Notes under the pieces: generated by a model | What the model was told of the DNA's origin: nothing | Databases searched by the model: none | The model's input: the letters and a program-made list of their open reading frames with translations, nothing else | DNA from: Muribaculaceae bacterium | GTDB lineage: Bacteria; Bacteroidota; Bacteroidia; Bacteroidales; Muribaculaceae | Length of the DNA: 49,972 nucleotides | Reading direction: 5' to 3' | NCBI GenBank assembly: GCA_009775355.1 | Contig: VSPN01000012.1 | Coordinates: 1-49,972, forward strand | Part shown: positions 1-7,407 of the stretch, piece after piece | Layout: each line of letters opens with the position of its first letter | Numbering within the stretch: position 1 is the stretch's first letter | Position numbers and translations under genes: made by a program

Positions 1-10
1 GGGTTCATTG

Positions 11-42
11 TAAAGTTACAAAATATCTACGACTTTGGCAAA
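11..42 (-). promoter_or_regulatory. Candidate Bacteroidota promoter reading out of the window
   Basis: On the minus strand, just after the stop of the GT4 gene, a TTTG element (complement of 39-42) is followed after 20 bases by TAACTTTA (complement of 11-18). This is close to the Bacteroidota -33 TTTG and -7 TAnnTTTG pair with normal spacing; the last base of the -7 box is off consensus. It could start a transcript for the gene beyond position 1, which is not visible. Consensus matches this short occur by chance, so confidence is low. Confidence 0.35.
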
Positions 43-45
43 CAA

Positions 46-1242
46 TTAGTTGGCGATTAGCTGAGTATCCCTATATATGTCGTGATACATGTCAGCTATA
101 TTCTGCCAGTCGAGGGTGCCGTCGGTGACGCGGGCTGTCTGCGGAGTCCTGATCCATTCGAGAAGTCCGTCATCCCACACATCGCCCTTGCTCATGTCGA
201 TTACCCGGCAACGTGGCGGGCCTCCCTCTCGCACGGGCAACGTGTGGGCCACTTCCCTGTTGACCAGAACCCGTATTCCTGTGGCGTGTGCCTCGATCTC
301 TGAAAGAGCCTGGCCCTCTGCATAACTTACGTGGGCGTATATATCGGCGGCGGAATAGTAGCGGCAGAGATCAGTGCCGGCCACATATCCCGTCATGCGG
401 ATCCTGTCGCCTATGCCGCGGGCATCGGCCCAGTCCATTATCCGCTGCCGGTCAGGGCCGTCTCCTATGAGCCAGTATTCGAAATCAAGACCGCTTTTTG
501 CCAGCAGGCACATGAAATCGTACTGCCCCTTGCGCTGTTGCAGCGACCCGACTGTAAGAAAAACCGTTCTCCCGTCCGATATCCCCAGATTCTCGCGCAG
601 AGCTGACCGTGCCTGCGGATCATAATGATACTTGCATGTATCAACACCGTTGGGTACGATATGACGTCGGCCGGCATCAACCCCGAACCCGCTGAAGCGG
701 AGATCAATCTCTTCCGTCAGGCCTGTCACGTAGCCGACACGTCTCATCGACTCGACATACATGTCGCGACGGCGTCCCCGGTCTCCGACACCGAATATGC
801 CGTGACATGTAAGAATGGAACTCACCGTCCTCGACTGAGTGGCATGAGAAAACGGCAGGACATGGTCTATGCTGTGCAGATGGACACACGTAGCCGAGGT
901 CCTCTTGATCGCCCTGTCGATATTGAGGCGATAAAAAAGCGCTCGCCACGGGGAATAGTCAAGATAACGCCTGTAGTCGGCAATCTCACGCGCAAGTCTG
1001 ACCGGATGCATAAGCACCTCGGCGATCAGACTGCACACAGGCAGTACATAACCGATATGCCGGCTACCGGTCACTTTACGCCCTGATGCGTTAAGTGCAA
1101 GTGTGGCATAGTCTGCACCGGGATATGACTGCCCCGAGAGCTCAAGCATGACCTTGCCCATGCCTGTGGTGTAATTGCCTCCTGCCTCGACAGGAAGCTG
1201 ACCTACGGCGAGAATGCTTATTCTGTTGTCTGTCGCTGACAT
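46..1242 (-). CDS. GT4-family glycosyltransferase
   Basis: A 398-residue GT-B glycosyltransferase of the GT4 (Glycos_transf_1) type, a retaining enzyme that would add one sugar from a nucleotide donor to a lipid-linked oligosaccharide at the inner face of the cytoplasmic membrane. The C-terminal half shows the family marks: PNGVD at about 197-201, the VGSLQQRKG segment near 231-239, GDGP near 260-263, and the EX7E donor-binding pair at E309 and E317 in EGQALSEIE. A glycine-rich N-terminus (GGNYTTGMG, about 21-29) fits the acceptor-side loop. The start overlaps the end of the upstream wzy-like gene by 25 bases, so the two are probably translated together. It is the last gene of the polysaccharide block visible here. 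The sugar transferred cannot be told from sequence. Confidence 0.88.
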   Translation of the reverse strand: MSATDNRISILAVGQLPVEAGGNYTTGMGKVMLELSGQSYPGADYATLALNASGRKVTGSRHIGYVLPVCSLIAEVLMHPVRLAREIADYRRYLDYSPWRALFYRLNIDRAIKRTSATCVHLHSIDHVLPFSHATQSRTVSSILTCHGIFGVGDRGRRRDMYVESMRRVGYVTGLTEEIDLRFSGFGVDAGRRHIVPNGVDTCKYHYDPQARSALRENLGISDGRTVFLTVGSLQQRKGQYDFMCLLAKSGLDFEYWLIGDGPDRQRIMDWADARGIGDRIRMTGYVAGTDLCRYYSAADIYAHVSYAEGQALSEIEAHATGIRVLVNREVAHTLPVREGGPPRCRVIDMSKGDVWDDGLLEWIRTPQTARVTDGTLDWQNIADMYHDIYRDTQLIAN

Positions 1243-2507
1243 ACTTTCTGTCTACTTACGGTCTTGCCTGAGCTCCTGCCCGGCTCAAGCATGAACGACA
1301 GCCATATCCATATTATCAGAGCTATCGTGCAGTTTGCAAATGAATAATAATAGCCAAACAGGCCGAGCACCAGAACCAGCGAACCCGCCCATATGCGAAG
1401 CAGACCGCCGAGAGTGATACTCTTCCGGACTTTCCGGAAAAGCCATACGGAAATTCTATTGTATAAAACCACAAACAGAATCATCACGACTCCTCCAGAT
1501 ATGGAATAGATGTACCCGAGAAATGTCGAGAACACCGGAATATAAAGCGACACATCCGACTGCACCGTATCGGCCACTTCAAAATATCCGGGGCCTCCGG
1601 TCAGCATTGTGATGAGCGGGAATATCTCGCAAAGAGAATAGGCAGGACGGACATACTCTATGAAATTACAGAAATTTATGAACGATTGTCCGGCATAGGA
1701 TATGAGTCCGCCTTCCGCTCCGTCGGCACGATCCTCGAAACGGTCGTTGGTCACTGCCATGAAATAGACCAGTATCAGTCCGAGCACAGCCGCCACAACT
1801 GCAGACACCCCGATTCTTTTGCCCCGGCTCAGATACGGGAAAAAGATGAAAAGCGCGAGTCCCATGAAAAGCATCCAGTATACGAAATTGGAACGGTCGG
1901 CTATATTGACAGCGATAAGAAGCATGGTCATTGAACCGGTTATTCCCATCAGATTATAAAGGACGCTCTTTTTACGGAACGCTATGCTATACATGGTCAG
2001 CAAGGTCATCACATTCGCACTCGGGGCAAGAATCTGGCACATGGCGCAGACATATCTGGGTATGCCGTGAAGGTGATCATAGAATGCGACGGCATCTCCG
2101 GTGTACTGTTCGTTGCGGATTTCCGCCAATGCGTTTGAAGTCATGATCTCCTGTATCCTTGTCAGCGACACAACAAGCACTATGCAGAATATCACGAAAT
2201 AGCCGACGGTCAAGATATCAAGCAGTTTCTCTCCGCGCCTGGAAAGATACGGAGAGAGCCTCGGCAATTTCTTCAGATATGGGAAAATACATGCGCTCAG
2301 CAATATGACATACAATATTGGTGCATATGGCTGGATAGGATAATCCCGGACTGACCAGTCGTAGTAGCCTCCCTGTGCGAGCACTATCGACATGAAAGAT
2401 ATCAGAGCATATAGAGCCACGATGTAGGTACCTATGTTGAAAATGCCGTTTTTTCTGATATTTGTCAACATCAGGACTCCGAAATATATGAATGGAAGGT
2501 ATATCAT
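1218..2507 (-). CDS. Wzy-like O-antigen/capsule repeat-unit polymerase (first copy in map order)
   Basis: A 429-residue integral membrane protein with about ten or more hydrophobic segments. Its soluble loop, around residues 255-315, contains NDRFEDR and GQSFINFCNF. This layout and loop resemble oligosaccharide repeat-unit polymerases, which join undecaprenyl-linked repeat units in the periplasm in the Wzx/Wzy pathway. The family has little sequence conservation, so the call rests on topology, length and position among glycosyltransferase and flippase genes. The C-terminus is polar and basic (RSSGKTVSRQKVCQRQ) and would be cytoplasmic. The start lies one base after the stop of the neighbouring glycosyltransferase-like gene, and its end overlaps the GT4 gene by 25 bases. 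It is one of two Wzy candidates; the other is at 22848-24140. Confidence 0.75.
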   Translation of the reverse strand: MIYLPFIYFGVLMLTNIRKNGIFNIGTYIVALYALISFMSIVLAQGGYYDWSVRDYPIQPYAPILYVILLSACIFPYLKKLPRLSPYLSRRGEKLLDILTVGYFVIFCIVLVVSLTRIQEIMTSNALAEIRNEQYTGDAVAFYDHLHGIPRYVCAMCQILAPSANVMTLLTMYSIAFRKKSVLYNLMGITGSMTMLLIAVNIADRSNFVYWMLFMGLALFIFFPYLSRGKRIGVSAVVAAVLGLILVYFMAVTNDRFEDRADGAEGGLISYAGQSFINFCNFIEYVRPAYSLCEIFPLITMLTGGPGYFEVADTVQSDVSLYIPVFSTFLGYIYSISGGVVMILFVVLYNRISVWLFRKVRKSITLGGLLRIWAGSLVLVLGLFGYYYSFANCTIALIIWIWLSFMLEPGRSSGKTVSRQKVCQRQTTE

Positions 2508-2508
2508 T

Positions 2509-3489
2509 TTAGCTTAGTCTTGATGCGAGAAAATCAAAGAATTTCACGGGAGAGAGATTTCCGCTGTACGGATTGTGCACCTGTCTGCCTGACGACAGAC
2601 ATCCGGGTATATCATCTGGAGTCTCGAAATATATGAACTGCTCCGGATTGTAGAACGGAGCCTCCTTTATGGCCTTGTTGTTGGTGAGAAGCACCTTGTC
2701 GTAAAGGATCGCCTCCCATGTGCGCAGAGTGTAGCCGGTGGCATTGTCCTGCATTATCTCAAGCAGACAGTCAGACCGCATGACATGTGAGAGATATTCT
2801 TGATACGGAATCAGATATCTTATATACCGGATTCCACCTGCCTTCTTCTGTCCGGGATGCAGACGGCTCACCATGAAATCGCATTCGAGTCCACGGCTGA
2901 CGAGGGCTTCATAAGTGCGGACGATAAGGTCATAACGCTGCTTCGACGCTCCGCAGAATGCGACATCGGTATGTTTTTTGCCGCAAGCAGGCAGACTGAC
3001 CGCAGAGAGAAACGTCGGGTAATAGAGAAAGCCGTGCTTTGCGGCATCGCCCTTGTCGTAGCTGACAACAAGATCGGCGTGACGAGTCATCATGGAATAG
3101 TCGAGATTCACGCCGGTTTCATATAGATCTTCGAGATAAACCACTATCATTGCATCCGGATAACGCCGGCGTATAGTTAAAAACAGATCCTCGTTCCCAG
3201 GCTTTAGCCACCGCATCAGGAAAACAAAGCACAGTCTCTTCCCTACATCCACATAGTCTCCAATGAGCCAGCGCCGCCAGATAGAGTGGCCGTCAAGATG
3301 CAGCATCCGGCGCAGACGCGGATGCTCGCAGAGTCTGTGAAAGACACCGACAGCCCTGCTTCCGGAGTAATGCGACACAGGATCCGCCACATATTCGACA
3401 CCTCCCGCCTCCACTGCTTCGGCAAACATGACTCCGAAGTAATCGATATCATATCCGTATACGACAAAATGCCAGTCTCCTCTATTCAT
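2509..3489 (-). CDS. Putative glycosyltransferase of uncertain family
   Basis: A 326-residue soluble protein. I place the start at 3489, where ATGA overlaps the TGA stop of the upstream flippase gene. A longer frame reaches 3633 but would overlap the flippase by about 150 bases. There is no signal peptide or membrane segment. It looks like a GT-B glycosyltransferase: an N-terminal half with VVYGYDIDYFGVMF, a central HADLVVSYDKGDA segment, VAFCGASKQRYDLI, and a C-terminal TLRTWEAILYDKVLLTNN stretch. In GT-B enzymes related to CgeB and capsule transferases, such a stretch binds the nucleotide donor. I cannot assign it to a numbered family. Its position between wzx and wzy fits a repeat-unit glycosyltransferase. 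It could instead be a non-GT modifying enzyme. Confidence 0.6.
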   Translation of the reverse strand: MNRGDWHFVVYGYDIDYFGVMFAEAVEAGGVEYVADPVSHYSGSRAVGVFHRLCEHPRLRRMLHLDGHSIWRRWLIGDYVDVGKRLCFVFLMRWLKPGNEDLFLTIRRRYPDAMIVVYLEDLYETGVNLDYSMMTRHADLVVSYDKGDAAKHGFLYYPTFLSAVSLPACGKKHTDVAFCGASKQRYDLIVRTYEALVSRGLECDFMVSRLHPGQKKAGGIRYIRYLIPYQEYLSHVMRSDCLLEIMQDNATGYTLRTWEAILYDKVLLTNNKAIKEAPFYNPEQFIYFETPDDIPGCLSSGRQVHNPYSGNLSPVKFFDFLASRLS

Positions 3490-5006
3490 CGTCTCAGAAT
3501 CATTGAGCGCAACCGTATGCGCTCGCCAGGGCTCAATACAACATAAACCGCTACAGCTACCACTGCCACGCATATATAAGGGAGTGTCCACATGAATAGC
3601 TTTCCACCCTCGAGGTGAACCGACATATAGCATAGACCTGGAAGAACCAGTCCGAGAAATACCGCTATCCTGCCGATGACCTTTATCAGATAGGATCTGA
3701 CCGGAAAGTCAAGAAGCGCATGCATGAAGAAAAGTCCGATTCCCATATTGAGTATTCCCCGCGAGAAAATACGCGCATAAAGCAGATAAGAAGCCGAAAC
3801 CCCGGCACGCAAAAGTATGTAATAAAGCATCAGCTCCACGAGCGCGCTTATTGTGAGCGCGATCTGATAGGCACGTATATTGCCTGTGGCAAGTATCGCG
3901 CAGTTATATGGACCCGACACCGCGTCGATTACGCAGCACACCGTAATCAGGCGGCAGAACGACACCGTATAGTCGGGCACTTCAGTCAGCCACACACTTA
4001 ATATGACGGGCGCGTTGACTATTATTATCAGGGCCGGAACGCATACGAGCAGAAACGATATCTTAGATGTCGAGAACACAAGCGATCGCATATACTCATG
4101 ATCCCCGCGGGCATAGGCCTTCACGATCTGCGGACGGAAAGAGGTCTGGAAACTGTTGATGAACTGCGTCACGGCGGCGTTCACCTGATTGGCTATTCCC
4201 ATGGCGGCGTTGGCCACAAGACCTACAAAGACATTGAGAAGGAATACTATGCCTTTCTGGCTGATTATATTCGATATGCTTCCGAGCACATTCCAGCCTG
4301 AGAAGCAAAGCATCTCTCTGAACAGTTGTCCGTTCCAGCCGCCGATAAACCGGCAGGTGTCGAATCTCGAGCGGCAATACCATCTATAGGCAATCAGCAT
4401 CACAACAGACTCGGCAAGCAGCAGAGCACAGTAGAAAACGAGCCGGTCGGCCGGAGAGACTGCAAGCATATAGACTATGCCGAGTTTCAGCAGAGAGTCG
4501 GCTATGGCCGCGTATGCGAAAAACGCCATCCGCTCATATGCAATTATGGCAGACTCATATGACACACGCATGAAATTGACAGCAAATGTCGCTATCGACA
4601 GCTGGAACGCCCAGCGGGCCGGCTCCAGTATCGACGCGCCGATTTTCATCTGAGTGTCGATGAACCAGAGTCCAAGCGTCTCGCATAGTGCCACAAGCAG
4701 GACTATGATTATAAACTGCGTGATGATGCTTGTCGAGAACACCCGTGTCACATCGGCTCTCTCTCCTTTCCCGAGAGAGAACGTCAGAAACCGCTGGATG
4801 GCCTGCGTGATACCGGCATTGAGAAAAGAGAAGAGAACCACGACACCGGCCACGACATTGTATACTCCATAGGCGTCTTCGCCAAGCTGTCGGAGCAAGA
4901 CCCGGGTCACGACAAGACCCACGACCATGGCTATGGCCGTGCGTGCATATAGCGCCAGCGTGTTTTTTACCAACCGTCTTTTATCGGATTCCTCTCCTTC
5001 TACCAT
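3486..5006 (-). CDS. Wzx-like flippase, MOP superfamily (first copy in map order)
   Basis: A 506-residue membrane protein with about 14 hydrophobic segments, typical of polysaccharide-type MOP flippases that move undecaprenyl-diphosphate-linked repeat units across the inner membrane. The N-terminus (KRRLVKNTLALYARTAIAM, then VTRVLLRQLGEDAYGVYNVVAGVV at about 34-57) is the usual opening of Bacteroidota Wzx-like proteins. The length fits the family. It starts ten bases after the stop of the phosphatase gene and its TGA overlaps the start of the next gene as ATGA, so translation is probably coupled. A second, more distantly related flippase of the WzxC type lies at 29260-30696. Substrate is inferred from context only. 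Confidence 0.88.
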   Translation of the reverse strand: MVEGEESDKRRLVKNTLALYARTAIAMVVGLVVTRVLLRQLGEDAYGVYNVVAGVVVLFSFLNAGITQAIQRFLTFSLGKGERADVTRVFSTSIITQFIIIVLLVALCETLGLWFIDTQMKIGASILEPARWAFQLSIATFAVNFMRVSYESAIIAYERMAFFAYAAIADSLLKLGIVYMLAVSPADRLVFYCALLLAESVVMLIAYRWYCRSRFDTCRFIGGWNGQLFREMLCFSGWNVLGSISNIISQKGIVFLLNVFVGLVANAAMGIANQVNAAVTQFINSFQTSFRPQIVKAYARGDHEYMRSLVFSTSKISFLLVCVPALIIIVNAPVILSVWLTEVPDYTVSFCRLITVCCVIDAVSGPYNCAILATGNIRAYQIALTISALVELMLYYILLRAGVSASYLLYARIFSRGILNMGIGLFFMHALLDFPVRSYLIKVIGRIAVFLGLVLPGLCYMSVHLEGGKLFMWTLPYICVAVVAVAVYVVLSPGERIRLRSMILRR

Positions 5007-5016
5007 GCGGCGGAAA

Positions 5017-5559
5017 CTATCTGCTGACCGATACCAGACCGTCTACAATACGGCGTATTCTTTCCTCTCCAAGCAATTTCTCGACAAATTCCCTGAAGCA
5101 CCCCTCTCCTCCCCGGCGTTCAAGACGGATTCCGGAGTATTCTCTCACATATTCCGGGGCACCCGACGGGACGCCTGCGATTCCTGCCGAACGCAACAAT
5201 GCTATGTCGTTGATGTCATCGCCTATGTAGGCCACGTCTTCGATGCTTATGCCGAGCTGGCCGCACAGCTTGAGAGCAACCGAAAGTTTGTCGGTTACCC
5301 CCTGAAACAGGTAATCTACCTTTAGCTTCTCAGCACGTCGGGACACGATTTCGGTTACCTCACCCGTGATTATGCCGACTGGAATACCCGCGACATGAGC
5401 GAACAGCACCCCCGCGCTGTCATAGGTATGGAATTTCTTGAGTTCATTGCCTGTCTGGTCATAATACATACCTCCATCGGTCCAAACACCGTCAATATCG
5501 GTGAGGATGAGTCCGGGAAGCCATTCGGCGTCAGCTATTACCTTACTTTCACACATCAT
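5017..5559 (-). CDS. KdsC-type HAD phosphatase (nonulosonate 9-phosphate phosphatase candidate)
   Basis: A 180-residue HAD-superfamily phosphatase of the cap-less C0 (KdsC) type. Motif I is DIDGVWTDG with D21 and D23, motif II is IITGE near 63-67, the conserved lysine is in TDKLS (K91), and motif III is GDDIND with D114/D115. The start is taken at 5559, where ATG overlaps the TGA of neuB; the next codon is also ATG (5556), so the start is uncertain by one residue. A longer frame to 5643 lies wholly inside neuB. KdsC relatives beside NeuB-type synthases remove the phosphate from the condensation product, as in the Bacteroides thetaiotaomicron KDN pathway. Here it sits directly after neuB. It could alternatively act on KDO-8-phosphate, but no KDO genes are nearby. 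Confidence 0.85.
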   Translation of the reverse strand: MMCESKVIADAEWLPGLILTDIDGVWTDGGMYYDQTGNELKKFHTYDSAGVLFAHVAGIPVGIITGEVTEIVSRRAEKLKVDYLFQGVTDKLSVALKLCGQLGISIEDVAYIGDDINDIALLRSAGIAGVPSGAPEYVREYSGIRLERRGGEGCFREFVEKLLGEERIRRIVDGLVSVSR

Positions 5560-6596
5560 TTCAGGTCTTTTCTGTATATGATCTCGTTTGCAGGAATATC
5601 GCTTGCAGCCCTGTGGCCTACGACCTGATCTTTTTCCGACCATTTGAATCCGTCACCCGGGCTGAGCATGTGTATGTCGTCGGCAGCTATCATCTCCCCT
5701 TCCCGAATGTCGCGTCGGGATGCGATCGAACGCTCGAGTTTGATTTTCGATCCGGCCACACTCTTCTCTATATGCAGGTCTTCGGTGCCGAGCCAGCGCT
5801 CGGCCACGCGTATGTCGCGGACCATACGGTTTACACCGTCAGGACCGAGAGAGCCTGCCTGATCCGTACCCTTCATGCAGCGGTCGATGGTGATGTGCTT
5901 TTCTATTATCTCCGCGCCCATGCCTATTGCGACAACTGGAGCGGAAATGCCGATTGTATGATCCGAGAAGCCGATTGTGTACTGTGGATAGTGCTTCTTA
6001 AGATATGTTATGGTCCGTAGATTGAGGCTGTCGGGATGAGTGGGATATTCCGACACACAGTGGAGTATCGACACGTTGTCGTGGCGTCTTGTTATTACTT
6101 CCAGAGCATCGTCAAGCTCTTTTTTGCCGGCCATTCCCGTTGAAATAATCATAGGGATGCCAGTCTCGGCCAAAGCCTCAAGAAGAGGGAGGTTGGTCAG
6201 ATCGCGGCTCGCCACCTTCAGCCTGTCTGGAGTGAACAGCTTCAGCAGCGACAGACAGCCTGTAGCGCAAAGAGTCTCGACAAAGTCAAGACCCTTCTCT
6301 TTTGCATGACGATATACCTCATAGTGCTCTTCATCGGAAAGCTCAAGAAACGCCCTGTGCTCTCCATATGTGCGTCCGAATGAATTCGGGGTGTCGTAGA
6401 TGCGGTTCATCTGCGATGCCGACAGTTCTTCTGAAAGATCTCGTTTTGTCAGCTTGACGGCATTCATCGGAGCAAGGTCAAGGCCGAACACCTCCTCTCT
6501 GACCGGTCTTGCCACAAGATCTACTATCAGATTCGCTATATCGACCGAACCGTTGTGGTTCTGACCGATCTCCCCTATTATGTATGTCTCTTTCAT
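5556..6596 (-). CDS. neuB: NeuB-family nonulosonic (sialic/KDN-type) acid synthase
   Basis: A 346-residue NeuB-family enzyme, which condenses phosphoenolpyruvate with a hexose or hexosamine derivative to a nine-carbon 2-keto acid in the cytoplasm. The TIM-barrel domain carries GEIGQNHNG (8-16), YPTHPDSLNLRT (184-195), GFSDHTIGI (209-217) and EKHIT (232-236). The C-terminal part from about residue 284 is a SAF (antifreeze-like) domain, with SPGDG near 312-316. The length is normal. The adjacent phosphatase implies the product is phosphorylated, so the substrate may be ManNAc-6-phosphate or mannose-6-phosphate. No NeuC epimerase or legionaminic/pseudaminic precursor genes are present, which favours KDN, but this is inference. 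It starts 13 bases after the cytidylyltransferase gene. Confidence 0.9.
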   Translation of the reverse strand: MKETYIIGEIGQNHNGSVDIANLIVDLVARPVREEVFGLDLAPMNAVKLTKRDLSEELSASQMNRIYDTPNSFGRTYGEHRAFLELSDEEHYEVYRHAKEKGLDFVETLCATGCLSLLKLFTPDRLKVASRDLTNLPLLEALAETGIPMIISTGMAGKKELDDALEVITRRHDNVSILHCVSEYPTHPDSLNLRTITYLKKHYPQYTIGFSDHTIGISAPVVAIGMGAEIIEKHITIDRCMKGTDQAGSLGPDGVNRMVRDIRVAERWLGTEDLHIEKSVAGSKIKLERSIASRRDIREGEMIAADDIHMLSPGDGFKWSEKDQVVGHRAASDIPANEIIYRKDLK

Positions 6597-6609
6597 TTCC
6601 GATCAGGGA

Positions 6610-7407
6610 TTACTTTGAGTTGCTCTCGATATTACGCCGCATCGTGGTGTATAGTTCACAGTGCATGTCAAGATACTTTATCAGTGCCTCTGGTTCAATC
6701 TGCCGTTCATCACCACCTAAGGCAGCATACAGTTCACGCTGCAGGCTGTAGTCTTCCGGGGTATCCATGGTGAGACGAAGATCTTCGTGGCTTTCAACCT
6801 CAGGATCAATCTGATGCAGGCAGCACCCGAACATATCAGGATGCGAGTATATATAGTTCGTCACATGCTCGTGATAAAGCGGATCATCCGTAGCCCGAGC
6901 CACCTTCTCAAGCGCGTCAAGAGTTACAGCCTCCGCCCAGAACCCGTAATGGGTCTTTATCGAGGGAGTGCCGTCTGACTTTCTGAACGACATGTAGTCA
7001 TGGCGTCTGTCAGCATGAAAAGTCTCATACAGAAACCTGAGACTTTTCATGTCAAGAAATACGTTGTCGGCACATACCCTTATTACCTTGTTCGCTCCGA
7101 CAGAGCGGGCGGCACCGATAAAACGGTCGAGCACGTCGCGCTCACTTCCTCTGAACACTTTCATTCCGGATGCAGACGCGATGTCTTCTATCAGATCGTC
7201 ATTTTCTTCTGTAGTGGTCGCCACAACAATCTCCGCACCGATGCCGGCCATGGCGTCAGTGATGCGCCCCAGGATCACAGCGAGAACAGGACGGTCTCCG
7301 TCGAATGGCAAAGCCATCTTACGGGACAGTCTTGTCGAGCCGGTCCTGGCCTGAATAATTATGGCAGTCTTTTCACCGCGGGATGCGGACTTGCTGTTGT
7401 CAGGCAT
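6610..7407 (-). CDS. SpsF-type CMP-sugar cytidylyltransferase
   Basis: A 265-residue nucleotidyltransferase whose IIIQARTGSTRLSRK motif (about 16-30) is the signature of SpsF-like cytidylyltransferases. These activate 2-keto sugar acids with CTP. A later RVCADNVFLD segment supplies the metal-binding aspartate region. I choose ATG 7407 because GGAA lies just upstream and the overlap with the wzc stop is only eight bases. Upstream ATGs at 7416 and 7446 would add a low-complexity Thr/Ala tail read out of frame from the wzc end. With neuB and the phosphatase next to it, it should make the CMP-activated nonulosonic acid donor. It is not the classical NeuA type, and SpsF relatives often pair with NeuB/SpsE proteins. 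Confidence 0.82.
   Translation of the reverse strand: MPDNSKSASRGEKTAIIIQARTGSTRLSRKMALPFDGDRPVLAVILGRITDAMAGIGAEIVVATTTEENDDLIEDIASASGMKVFRGSERDVLDRFIGAARSVGANKVIRVCADNVFLDMKSLRFLYETFHADRRHDYMSFRKSDGTPSIKTHYGFWAEAVTLDALEKVARATDDPLYHEHVTNYIYSHPDMFGCCLHQIDPEVESHEDLRLTMDTPEDYSLQRELYAALGGDERQIEPEALIKYLDMHCELYTTMRRNIESNSK

Noticed and set aside
3490..3633. N-terminal extension of the putative glycosyltransferase
   Set aside because: It would overlap the flippase gene by about 150 bases and the extra residues look like an out-of-frame reading; the ATGA start at 3489 is better.
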